A stretch of DNA of 52,081 nt from JADJLQ01 sp040007895 (GTDB lineage: Bacteria; Bacteroidota; Bacteroidia; Chitinophagales; Saprospiraceae): assembly GCA_040007895.1 (NCBI GenBank), contig JBDTUE010000003.1, positions 1 through 52,081 on the forward strand, in the 5' to 3' direction. Shown one piece after another: positions 18,853 through 27,732 of the stretch (within the stretch, counting starts at the first letter, position 1; every line of letters begins with the position of its first letter). A program made the position numbers and the translations under genes. Under the pieces are notes generated by a model. The model did no database searches and was not told where the DNA came from. It saw nothing but the letters and a program-made list of their open reading frames with translations.

Positions 18853-21738
18853 ATGACTAACGACATTCATTTCATAGTTGATTTTAAAATAGCTAAATGG
18901 TTTTGGTGCCTGCTGCTATGTATGCCTTTTTTGTCATTGGGACAGATTGGTATGACGAAAAATGAAATGGAATTGTTTTTGAAACACGGTAATTCCAGTC
19001 ATTCGGGTTATGATGCCCATAATCCATATGTTTTAGCATTTCTTAATTCTGAAAACACGAATAAGCTGGACATAATCAGAATGCTGGATGAACGAGTAGC
19101 TATTATTAAAGTTCAAAGTATAACTGATTTTGAAAACATAAAACAAAAAATCGAAATAAAAACAGCAAATTATGATTGGAAACTGGCTTCAAGCACTAAT
19201 GTTTTCAACAATAAAAAGGGAACTTATTCTTATATCATTGCAGGGAATAACCTTGATTCCTTATTGGCGACCTTAAATAAAACAGTGGTTAAAGCGGATA
19301 TTTTGCAAATAGACAAACCCACGAAATCAGTAATCATAAAAACCAACCCGGAATATTTAAAAGATAAATTACTCCCTCTTCCTGAAATCATTTTTATTGA
19401 TAAAGTACTTTCACCAAACACTGAGATAGGAATTATCGGATATAATAATAGTTTTCATGGTTTAAACCTGATGCAATACGAAATTCCGGAAGCTACCGGT
19501 GAAAATATTACAGTAGGTATTAAAGAAGATAAAATGGATAGCACTGATTTGGATCTGTATAAACGGGTGTTGCCTTCTTCTCATTCTTCCAATAAAATCA
19601 GTAATCATGCTACTGCAATTGCAACTTTAATAGGAGGGGCCGGGAATACTTTTTATGATGGTCTCGGAGTTGCTGACGGATGCAGGTTTTATTCAAGTTC
19701 TTTTGCAAATTTGTTTGCAGATGATTCCATAGATCTTGCCCGCAATCATGTTACCGTTCAAAATCATTCTTATGGCACTTTGCCTCAGCAATATTATGGA
19801 GCTGAAGCCATGAGTTATGATCTTCAAACCTGGCAAAATAAACAACTGATTCACGTTTTTTCTGCAGGCAATAGTGGACTTGTTTCATCGATGGAGGGAA
19901 AATATGCCAACCTTTCCAATTATGCTAATATCACCGGCAATTTTAAAATGGCAAAAAATATAATAAGTGTAGCTGCAGTATCAGCCAATAACGAAGTAGC
20001 TGAAGCCAGTTCAGGAGGCCCTTTATACGATGGCAGAATAGCACCACAAATAGCCGCCTATGGACCCGGGGGTACATCCGATGCAGCTGCTCTGGTAAGT
20101 GGGACTATTGCTGTGATGCAGCAGGTTTATCGGGATAGCAATCAACAACAACTACCGGCATCTTCTTTAATAAAGGCTATACTTTTTAATACAGCAGACG
20201 ATATCTTCAGGAAAGGTATTGATTACAAAACGGGATACGGATTACTCAATAGTTACGAAGCAATTAAAACAATTCAACATAAATTATACGACAGTGGCCA
20301 GATCAGCTCAAATCAGACCTGGACAAAAAAGATATTAATTCCTGAAAATGCTTCTGAATTCAAAGTAACACTGGCATGGACGGATAGCCCTGCTCCATTA
20401 AACAATAATAAAGCCCTGGTCAATGATCTTGATCTGGAAATTAAAGATATAGTCAGAAATACCAGCTATCAGCCCTGGGTATTGAATGAAATTCCCTCTA
20501 TCGACGCTTTATCCTCATTGCCTTCAAGAAAAAGAGATAGTCTTAATACAGCCGAACAAGTATCTGTTGCATTACCTGCTGGTGGTTTGTATGAGATCAC
20601 CATCCGCTCTATGGCACAGGTTAATACCTCTCTACCATTTCATATAGCTTATCATGTAGACACTTTTAATGTATTTAGATTTACCAATCCAGTTTCATCC
20701 CTGGATATAAACCGCGAGGAGAATGAAGTGCTGGATATCCGGTGGAGATGTTTTGTCCGTGATCCTGATATACCAGGTGATCTATTTATAAGTTATGGTG
20801 GGAACCAATGGGAATTACTCGAAAATGAAGTGCGGTTAGTCAACCAATCCTATCTCTGGAATATCAAGGATACCAATGCTGTGGCGACATTCAAAATGAT
20901 CACGCCATTCGGAACTTTTTTTTCAAATGAAATTATTATCAGCAAAGTAGTCCGACCTAAGGTAGAATTTAATTGTACTGACTCCTTTAAATTATCCTGG
21001 AACAAACATGTCTATGCCAAGTCATATACTATTTTTTCTTTAGGAGAAAGTCCATATCTGGAACCAATACTTATGACCACGGATACATTTAAAACTTTTC
21101 GGCGAAAAGATTTTACTTCGAATCTATTTGCTATCCAACCAATTCTGAGTAATAATCTTTCAGCAACCAGAAGTAGTATTCTCAATGTTACGACGCAGGG
21201 AGTACAATGCTTTTATAAAACATTTTATTACACTTTATTAGATAAGAATAAACTTGATTTGGTTTTAGAATTGAGTACAGCACAAAACATCGATAGTTTA
21301 TTCTTCGAACAACTTACATCGAACGGTCAATTATTGAAAGTATCAGGTGCATTAAAAACATCAAATCAATTGAACTATAATCAAAGGGTTAATGAGCTTG
21401 ACCAGGGTACTTCGTATTTCAGAGTTAAGATAAAATTTAAAAATAGCGAATCTATCTATACGGAAACCATTTCAATCCTGACGTCCGGTTCGAAGCCAAT
21501 TATTTTTTATCCAAATCCAATCAACAGGGGCAATCCTTTAAATTTCGTCTTACTTCAAGGAACCTCATTAGATAATAAACTCCAGTTATTTGATCTTGCC
21601 GGACACTTAATCAGGACTTTATCAGCATTCAATGGTCAACTTAACATTTCTCAATTTCCAGCTGGAATACTTTTTTATAAACTGGTTTCTGGAGACATAA
21701 AAACAATAATAGACTCAGGTAAAATTATTATTTTATAA
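18853..21738 (+). CDS. S8 subtilisin-like protein with type IX secretion sorting domain
   Basis: A 961-residue exported protein. A signal peptide (about 1-30, ending SLGQ) follows a long polar N-terminus. The S8 domain spans about 200-475: NHATAIATLIGG gives the His (H252), FSAGNSG the oxyanion Asn (N340), and GGTSDAAALVSG the nucleophile Ser (S409). The Asp motif is degenerate: in VGIKEDKMD the aligned position appears to be E225 with D226 beside it. After beta-rich domains (a pro-protein-convertase-like jelly roll around 490-600), the end (about 880-961) is a type A T9SS sorting domain: FYPNP, LQLFDLAGHLIRTL, GILFYKLVSG. It is therefore exported across the outer membrane and possibly surface attached. 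Activity is uncertain because of the active-site divergence. Confidence 0.85.
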   Translation: MTNDIHFIVDFKIAKWFWCLLLCMPFLSLGQIGMTKNEMELFLKHGNSSHSGYDAHNPYVLAFLNSENTNKLDIIRMLDERVAIIKVQSITDFENIKQKIEIKTANYDWKLASSTNVFNNKKGTYSYIIAGNNLDSLLATLNKTVVKADILQIDKPTKSVIIKTNPEYLKDKLLPLPEIIFIDKVLSPNTEIGIIGYNNSFHGLNLMQYEIPEATGENITVGIKEDKMDSTDLDLYKRVLPSSHSSNKISNHATAIATLIGGAGNTFYDGLGVADGCRFYSSSFANLFADDSIDLARNHVTVQNHSYGTLPQQYYGAEAMSYDLQTWQNKQLIHVFSAGNSGLVSSMEGKYANLSNYANITGNFKMAKNIISVAAVSANNEVAEASSGGPLYDGRIAPQIAAYGPGGTSDAAALVSGTIAVMQQVYRDSNQQQLPASSLIKAILFNTADDIFRKGIDYKTGYGLLNSYEAIKTIQHKLYDSGQISSNQTWTKKILIPENASEFKVTLAWTDSPAPLNNNKALVNDLDLEIKDIVRNTSYQPWVLNEIPSIDALSSLPSRKRDSLNTAEQVSVALPAGGLYEITIRSMAQVNTSLPFHIAYHVDTFNVFRFTNPVSSLDINREENEVLDIRWRCFVRDPDIPGDLFISYGGNQWELLENEVRLVNQSYLWNIKDTNAVATFKMITPFGTFFSNEIIISKVVRPKVEFNCTDSFKLSWNKHVYAKSYTIFSLGESPYLEPILMTTDTFKTFRRKDFTSNLFAIQPILSNNLSATRSSILNVTTQGVQCFYKTFYYTLLDKNKLDLVLELSTAQNIDSLFFEQLTSNGQLLKVSGALKTSNQLNYNQRVNELDQGTSYFRVKIKFKNSESIYTETISILTSGSKPIIFYPNPINRGNPLNFVLLQGTSLDNKLQLFDLAGHLIRTLSAFNGQLNISQFPAGILFYKLVSGDIKTIIDSGKIIIL

Positions 21739-21780
21739 ACTCAGTTTATTCTACTTGGTATAAAATCAATACTACCGGTC

Positions 21781-22302
21781 TTATGAAAGCCTGAATCCCA
21801 CCTTTATTAATGCCCCTGAGATGGTTTCATTGGTACTGAATTTAGGATAGGTAAACAACCTTAATGCGATTACAGTTTTAGTTGATATTTTGAATTCGTC
21901 TTCAAGGAAAAGACTTAATCTGAAAATGTCGACTTTTTTATTGTATTCCGGATAGATAGCAGGATCAAAATAATTCCGGGTATGATTATAAAATATTCCA
22001 CTTCCCACCCTGAAAAATATTTTTTTCTCATTTTTAAAAGGAGATACCATGATATTCCAATTTCCCTGTATATACTCTGACCGGTCCAGGAGGCCACTGT
22101 AACTGCGTGCGAACTGGAGATCTAATGAAGTACTAAAAGATCGGTTGATTTTTAAAGAAAGTTCATTGTGTAGTAAAGCAAAATGCATACTGCCTTTATT
22201 GGAAATGGATTTTCCAAAACCGAAATAATACGTAACCGGGTGTTGCGCAAAAGCTGTAGTAGCAGATAAAATAAAAATTATGATCTTGTAAATAGATTTC
22301 AT
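21781..22302 (-). CDS. Secreted small beta-barrel-like protein of unknown function
   Basis: A 173-residue protein with a clear signal peptide (1-19, ending AFAQ). The mature part consists of alternating hydrophobic/polar strands with many aromatic residues and ends in VGFRLS, which suggests a small outer-membrane barrel. I do not recognise a named family. It is convergent with the S8-like protease gene (42 bp apart) and lies 55 bp after the Gfo/Idh/MocA oxidoreductase on the same strand, so it may be transcribed with it. Confidence 0.65.
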   Translation of the reverse strand: MKSIYKIIIFILSATTAFAQHPVTYYFGFGKSISNKGSMHFALLHNELSLKINRSFSTSLDLQFARSYSGLLDRSEYIQGNWNIMVSPFKNEKKIFFRVGSGIFYNHTRNYFDPAIYPEYNKKVDIFRLSLFLEDEFKISTKTVIALRLFTYPKFSTNETISGALIKVGFRLS

Positions 22303-22357
22303 AGTTATTGGCCGGCAAGATCCAGCCTCATTAAATTTCGCATCGAGAAGCAGTTTA

Positions 22358-23686
22358 TTACACCACCAGTTTCCAGCCGTTATTATATTTATTCATCAGG
22401 TATTCTGAGTTCACTGCGGTATCGGTAAACTGTTGTTTTGTTTTATCCCAATTTAATTTTTTCCCGCTTCTGAAGGCGATATTTCCCATCTGGCATACTT
22501 TAGCTACCAACGATCCTACTTCAATCGGTGCATTGAGATCAGACATTTTTCGCGAACGAACAACACTGAAAAAATTAGCCATGTGTTTTTCTACTCCATT
22601 GTCTTCTTTTGGTTGAAACGAGACGATAGATTTATTCTTTGACCTTTTTTCTTCAATGACTTCCCATCCACCGCGATCCAGAATTAGTGTTCCATTATTA
22701 CCTATAAACGCTATTCCATGATCTCGTCCATAAGGTCCATTGTCGATGCTCATTGCATGCTCCCAATCCAGAATAAAATCATCAAACTCATAAATGGTAT
22801 TCTGTGTATCCGGAGTTTCATTACTCAGATCAGGATACGCATATTTACCACCCAGCGAAGCGACCGTTTTTGGCATCGTTGCCTTCATTCCAAACAGAGC
22901 ATAGTCTATAAGATGCACTCCCCAGTCACACATAAGTCCACCGGCATATGCCCAGAACCATCTGAAATTAAAATGAAAATGACTGGTATTGAAGGGTCGT
23001 CTTTTTGCCGGTCCCTGCCACATATCATAATCTACTCCTGGAGGAGGATTACTATCAGGTGTTTTAGGCGCAGGAGCCATCCATCCCTGGTAAGCCCATG
23101 TTTTAGCTGTTCGTATATTTCCAAGTTTACCGGAATGAACGTATTCTATAGCATCTCTGAAATGTTTTTGACTTCTTTGCCATTGGCCAACCTGGATAGC
23201 CCGATTATATTTTTTTTGTGCTTGTTCCATGGCGAGACATTCACCGATGGAATTTGCAATAGGTTTTTCCGTATATACATCTTTACCGGCCTGGCAGGCA
23301 TTGACCGTAATCAATGGATGCCAATGATCCGGAGTGCCGATGATGATGGCATCAAGATCTTTCATTTCAAGCATCTTCCTGTAATCTTTAAATACTTTTA
23401 CTTTAGAGGGATCGACACCAAGTCCCTTGAGCTCTGCAAGCCTTCTGTCCAACACGGATTGATCAATATCACATAGAGCAACGAGTTGCGCATTAGGTTG
23501 AATGATAGCGGCTTTAGTATCAGCCCAGCCCATACCATTGATTCCTATTGTACCAAATCGAATCGTATCAGAAGGAGCTGCACCCGATTTTAAGAATGTA
23601 AAAGGATTGGCTTTACTGCCGGATAATAAGGTAGAACCAATGACAGTAAGTCCTGCCGTTTTTAAAAATTTTCTGCGATGTGACAT
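22358..23686 (-). CDS. Gfo/Idh/MocA-family NAD(P)-dependent oxidoreductase with Tat signal
   Basis: A 442-residue oxidoreductase. The N-terminus RRKFLKTAGLTVIGSTLL is a twin-arginine-type signal, so the enzyme is probably periplasmic. The Rossmann motif GTIGINGMG (45-53) is followed by ALCDID (70-75) and the family hallmark EKP (E140, K141, P142). The second domain with HFHFNFRWFWAYAGG and WGVHLIDYALF matches the secreted Bacteroidota/Planctomycetota subgroup acting on sugars or sugar derivatives. The exact substrate cannot be assigned. It is the last gene on this side before the degenerate tRNA-Gly and the stress island. Confidence 0.9.
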   Translation of the reverse strand: MSHRRKFLKTAGLTVIGSTLLSGSKANPFTFLKSGAAPSDTIRFGTIGINGMGWADTKAAIIQPNAQLVALCDIDQSVLDRRLAELKGLGVDPSKVKVFKDYRKMLEMKDLDAIIIGTPDHWHPLITVNACQAGKDVYTEKPIANSIGECLAMEQAQKKYNRAIQVGQWQRSQKHFRDAIEYVHSGKLGNIRTAKTWAYQGWMAPAPKTPDSNPPPGVDYDMWQGPAKRRPFNTSHFHFNFRWFWAYAGGLMCDWGVHLIDYALFGMKATMPKTVASLGGKYAYPDLSNETPDTQNTIYEFDDFILDWEHAMSIDNGPYGRDHGIAFIGNNGTLILDRGGWEVIEEKRSKNKSIVSFQPKEDNGVEKHMANFFSVVRSRKMSDLNAPIEVGSLVAKVCQMGNIAFRSGKKLNWDKTKQQFTDTAVNSEYLMNKYNNGWKLVV

Positions 23687-23879
23687 TGTTTAAACGAATT
23701 GTACGACAAATTACAACTTTTTCATTGGTGGTACAGTCTTCCTTTGGGAATAGAAAATAAGAATGAAAGCTTTTTAATAGGAAGTTGAGATCTTATCAGA
23801 TTTTATACTGGCACAATAAAATTTGCAGATGAATTTTGAGGGCCGATGAAATTTGTTTAACACCGAAGCTCGGATAAAA

Positions 23880-23964
23880 GCGGAAGTAGTTCATCCATGT
23901 ACTTATCGGTAGGTAGAGCATTAGCTTCCCAAGCTAAGGGTCGCGGGTTCCCTACCCGACGGAT
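23880..23964 (+). pseudogene. Degenerate tRNA-Gly (anticodon CCC)
   Basis: The stretch reads like a tRNA-Gly that has been damaged. The 5' acceptor GCGGAAG, TA and the D-stem GTTC are followed, after an over-long D-loop of about 23 nt, by GAGC. A perfect anticodon arm follows (TTAGC, loop TTCCCAA, GCTAA; anticodon CCC), then the variable region and the start of the T-arm (GCGGGTTC). The T-loop continues CCTA instead of the usual G/A-A-N-T, and the 3' acceptor (ACGGATTTG) does not pair with the 5' half. It is therefore most likely non-functional. It lies within a 456-bp gene-poor stretch (23687-24142) that otherwise shows nothing recognisable, exactly at the border of the stress-gene island. 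Confidence 0.7.
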
Positions 23965-24142
23965 TTGAAAAAATTATTCTGTCAACTTGCTCAGGAGGAG
24001 AATCCCGTTTCATTTCGCCTGAACTGGCTCCCAACATTTTTTTCTATGCTAACTTTTATTGCAGGTAATTTTCCTGGCAAATATTATTCTTTGTTGGTTA
24101 ATTAATCCTTTTATGTTGAAAGTATGTGAAGTCAGGATTGTT

Positions 24143-26662
24143 TTAGGTGACTTTATATTTTTTAAAAAACCAAACCTTTAATAAATCGGCAGTGATAATA
24201 TAAAATGCAACGATGGTTAGCATCGCTCCTATTTGAAACAATGGCAAAGGAACCAAACCTGTTTCTCTTGCCAAAAAAGGAAGGTAGGGCAATGAAATTG
24301 TAAAAATGAAACCAATAATACTTAATATAAAAAGATATTTGCCCGGCAGGCTTTTAAAGAAATTTTTATGAGTGCGTATGATGAAAAGAATAAAGAGTTC
24401 AGACAAAACGGATTCTACAAACCAGCCTGTTTGAAAGGCAGCTTCTTTTACTTTTAAAACATACAACAACATTAGGAAAGTAATAATGTCAAACACAGAA
24501 CTGTGGATTCCAAAAACCACCATATAACGGCGTATTAATTGTATATCCCATTTTCCGGGCTTGTCCAGTTGTTCTTCATCCACATTGTCGGAAGCAACCG
24601 TTAAGTATGGAAAATCGGTGATAAAATTGGTTAATAAAATTTGTTTGGGAAGCATCGGCAGGAAGGGTAGGATCAGTGATGCAACCGCTACACTGCACAT
24701 ATTACCAAAAGTAGAACCGGTACTAATAAAAATATATTTCAACGTATTTGAAAATGTTTTACGGCCTTCCTTAATACCATCAACCAAAACTGATAAATCT
24801 TTTTCCATTAATACAAAATCAGCTGCTTCTTTTGCAACGTCCACTGCATTTTCTACCGAGATTCCGATGTCAGCGAGGTTGATGGCCGACACATCATTGA
24901 TCCCATCGCCCATGTATGCCACCGTAAATGTTTTTCGTAAAGCCGCTATAATCCTTCCTTTTTCTTGAGGTTCAATTTCTGCAAATATGTGAACTGATTT
25001 TACTTTTTGCTCCAGCGCCATCTGACTTATATTAAATAATTCATTGCCGGTGATCACTACCGGACTGTCAATGCCAATGCTTATACCTATTGACTTTGCC
25101 ACATTTTTATTGTCTCCGGTGATTATTTTTAACTCAACCTGCAGTTTTTTTAATTCATTGATGGTATCAACAATTCCCGCTTTTACAGGGTCTTGTAACA
25201 AAACAAAACCAGCAAAAATCATGGCAGTTTCATCTTCCTTTTTTATGCTGTCCTGTGTTATGATTTTGTAACATATAGCTATAACCCGGATGCCACTGAT
25301 ACCGTATTGTTCGTATTGTTCTTCTATGGTTTCCTGGTACCCGGGAAAGTTATTAATACTGCCATCTGCCAGACGTATCTGGGTACAAATATCAGTAACC
25401 TGAGAGAACGCACCTTTACAAATAATTAATTTTTCAATTCCTGTATCTACTGCGATGCTTAACCTTTTACGAATAAAATCATAAGGGATTTCGCCTGTTT
25501 TTTTAGGGATTTTAGTATCCGGGATACTTAATTTTTTCAATGCCTCATCCATTGGATTGGCATACCCCAATTGAAAATAAGCATTCCAAAAGGCAAGGGT
25601 TTTTACATACTCATTTTCTTTGCCCATGTTATCTACAATGCCGAGCACATTGATTGTGCCTTCCGTAATAGTCCCTGTTTTATCGGTGCACAAAAGATTT
25701 ACTTCTCCCAGATTCTGAATGGAGGATAATTTTTTTACAATTACTTTTTTTGCCAGCATTCTTTTCGCTCCGGCACTCATAGCAATAGTAGTAATGGCTG
25801 GCAATAATTCAGGAGCCATCCCGACCGCCAATGCCAAAGCAAATAAAGCAGATTCTATAACGCTTTTGTGATTGAGTAAATTAACGGTTAAAATGAAAAT
25901 TGCTAATAACAAGGTAATCTTCATCAAAAAGAAGCCGAAATCTTTGATGCCCTTTTCAAAACTTGTTTCAATAGTTGTAGAAGCACTTTGAACCATACTT
26001 CCGAAAATAGTTTTATTGCCTGTGTTAATTGCCAGCGCTTTTGCCGTTCCACTTACAATGTTTGTTCCTTCCCAAATGCAATTATTCCGTTTGTTTAATT
26101 CCGTTTTTTCATCCAAAATACCTGCTTCTTTAGCTACCGGGTAAGACTCACCAGTAAGACTTGCTTCATTGACAAATAATTCATTTGATTCTATTAACAG
26201 GCAATCGGCGGGAACCATATCGCCGGCATTAAATTCAACCACATCACCACTTACAATACAGCTGTTTACAATTTCATGTACTACACCATCTCTTATCACC
26301 GAGCTTTTTAATGCAATCATGGACTGCAATTTTTCTACAACCCGGCCTGCAGTTCTTTCCTGAAAAAAGCTCAACAGTCCTGTAGATAACACGATAAAAA
26401 AAATAATAGCTACGTCGGATGTATCACCTAAAAAAGCTGATAAAATGACCGCACCAATCAATAATAACATGAGTGGGCTTTTGAATTGCCCTAAAAATAA
26501 CAATACATCTTTTTGAAAATGCGATTTCTCTTTCCTTGTGACACCAGCTTGATTTAAAACTTCATCTGCTGATTTTTGAGACAATCCACCGGCTGAACTA
26601 TTTAATTTTTTAAACCAATAGGAGATATCAAATTGCCAGAAGGTATTAGGAGTGAAAGTCAT
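24143..26662 (-). CDS. mgtA: Magnesium-translocating P-type ATPase (P3B, MgtA-like)
   Basis: An 839-residue ion-pumping ATPase of the inner membrane. In order: cation ATPase N-domain, actuator motif TGES (170-173), M4 motif APELLPAI (283-290), phosphorylation site D327 in CTDKTGT, and the hinge MGDGINDVSAINLADIGISV. Ten or so membrane helices are spread as usual, and the C-terminal cation-ATPase domain is present. The M4 PELLP motif and the overall pattern fit MgtA/MgtB, which import Mg2+. It is about 60 residues shorter than the E. coli enzyme, mostly at the N-terminus. No mgtC or Mg riboswitch was seen. It is the last gene of the island's minus-strand arm, 24 bp after the CPBP protease gene. 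Confidence 0.9.
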   Translation of the reverse strand: MTFTPNTFWQFDISYWFKKLNSSAGGLSQKSADEVLNQAGVTRKEKSHFQKDVLLFLGQFKSPLMLLLIGAVILSAFLGDTSDVAIIFFIVLSTGLLSFFQERTAGRVVEKLQSMIALKSSVIRDGVVHEIVNSCIVSGDVVEFNAGDMVPADCLLIESNELFVNEASLTGESYPVAKEAGILDEKTELNKRNNCIWEGTNIVSGTAKALAINTGNKTIFGSMVQSASTTIETSFEKGIKDFGFFLMKITLLLAIFILTVNLLNHKSVIESALFALALAVGMAPELLPAITTIAMSAGAKRMLAKKVIVKKLSSIQNLGEVNLLCTDKTGTITEGTINVLGIVDNMGKENEYVKTLAFWNAYFQLGYANPMDEALKKLSIPDTKIPKKTGEIPYDFIRKRLSIAVDTGIEKLIICKGAFSQVTDICTQIRLADGSINNFPGYQETIEEQYEQYGISGIRVIAICYKIITQDSIKKEDETAMIFAGFVLLQDPVKAGIVDTINELKKLQVELKIITGDNKNVAKSIGISIGIDSPVVITGNELFNISQMALEQKVKSVHIFAEIEPQEKGRIIAALRKTFTVAYMGDGINDVSAINLADIGISVENAVDVAKEAADFVLMEKDLSVLVDGIKEGRKTFSNTLKYIFISTGSTFGNMCSVAVASLILPFLPMLPKQILLTNFITDFPYLTVASDNVDEEQLDKPGKWDIQLIRRYMVVFGIHSSVFDIITFLMLLYVLKVKEAAFQTGWFVESVLSELFILFIIRTHKNFFKSLPGKYLFILSIIGFIFTISLPYLPFLARETGLVPLPLFQIGAMLTIVAFYIITADLLKVWFFKKYKVT

Positions 26663-26686
26663 GTTATTTTTAGGGTGTTTGTTTAA

Positions 26687-27490
26687 TTAACTTTTCTGAC
26701 GTTCATATTCAGCCAAATTTTTTGGTTTAAAAATTAAGATGATTAAGATTCCCCAAATTGTTATCAAAATACCCATATAGTTTACAATGTTTTTATCTGC
26801 AATATCCGATGTAAATGCAATGTCTATGGTTGAATGAAAAATGGCACAAATTAAAATACTGGCTCCTGAAGAATTATAAAGCCAGGTTAATAAAATACAG
26901 CCCGTCAATAAACTAGTAACCCAACCAACAATTCCAGCAAGCTCCATAGTAACATATCCAGGTCTATAGAAAAATAAAGGTAAATGCCACAAGGCCCAAA
27001 GTACAGTCAAAACAAGGGATGCTGTCAAAGCATTCATTTTGTTTTGAAGCCGTGGTAATGCAAACCCACGCCAGCCAACTTCTTCACCAAAGCCAAAAAA
27101 AATCAGGTTATAAATAAGGATAGTTACGAAGTTAAAATTTTGAAATTCCTTTACGGTTAATAGTCCACTAAGGTTTATCGGTGTTTTATGTACGATGAGA
27201 TTAATTACAGACCCTGTAATGGCAAGGATAAAAGGACTAAGTAGTGCGATGATAAAATATATCAGGGGTTTTATCTGAAAGCATTTTTTGAATAGCTGTT
27301 TTATCCCTTCGTTTTTAAGATAAATCCAGGTTGTGAGAAAAGATGCAGCTAAAGGGCCAAGCCCGCCAAGGGCATGGTTGAAGGGGAATGTGGGCATGTT
27401 CGTTAATCCCAAATAGTGTCCGTATAAGGGTAACCAAATTATCCATGAAATGAAGTAGGCAAGCGCGAAATAGGTTAGTAATTGTTTCAA
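26687..27490 (-). CDS. CPBP-family intramembrane metalloprotease
   Basis: A 267-residue protein with about eight membrane helices. The CPBP (CAAX protease and bacteriocin-processing) motifs are all present: GEEVGWRGF with E136, E137 and R141, ALWHLPLF with H169, and AIFHSTID with H219. These form the glutamate-bases and metal site within the membrane. Targets are unknown; members cleave prenylated or membrane peptides, and some act in immunity or stress sensing. It lies between the two P-type ATPase genes, 24 bp before mgtA, which suggests co-transcription. Confidence 0.92.
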   Translation of the reverse strand: MKQLLTYFALAYFISWIIWLPLYGHYLGLTNMPTFPFNHALGGLGPLAASFLTTWIYLKNEGIKQLFKKCFQIKPLIYFIIALLSPFILAITGSVINLIVHKTPINLSGLLTVKEFQNFNFVTILIYNLIFFGFGEEVGWRGFALPRLQNKMNALTASLVLTVLWALWHLPLFFYRPGYVTMELAGIVGWVTSLLTGCILLTWLYNSSGASILICAIFHSTIDIAFTSDIADKNIVNYMGILITIWGILIILIFKPKNLAEYERQKS

Positions 27491-27593
27491 TATGGTGATA
27501 ATTTTTATTTGGCTTCGGTCTTAAAATCTTTTAGGTTTATGGTACATTTTAGTTGGATTAAAATTTGCATTCACTAAGATCGCCTTCTTTTTA

Positions 27594-27731
27594 TCATTCA
27601 GAATACTTCTTCTTTAGTTGAAAAGATGACAATGATTTTTCTTCATATTTATAAAGTTTTATAATTCTAGGTTTCTCATCTCTTTGTTTCCATGATACCT
27701 TTGCAATGCCTGAAAAAATTCTCTTTTTCAT
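27594..27731 (-). CDS. Possible small basic protein (45 aa)
   Basis: An ATG one base after the stop codon of the SERCA-like ATPase opens a 45-codon frame rich in Lys and Arg (MKKRIFSGIAKVSWKQRDEK...). The tight spacing would allow translational coupling. There is no recognisable domain. A longer reading starting at 27788 overlaps the ATPase and is less likely. It may be a chance frame in the 242 bp between the ATPase and the CPBP gene. Confidence 0.3.
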   Translation of the reverse strand: MKKRIFSGIAKVSWKQRDEKPRIIKLYKYEEKSLSSFQLKKKYSE

Positions 27732-27732
27732 C

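Noticed and set aside
22718..23476. Long plus-strand open frame of 252 codons
   Set aside because: It is antisense to the Gfo/Idh/MocA oxidoreductase, and its Cys/His/Ile-rich composition is that of a shadow frame.
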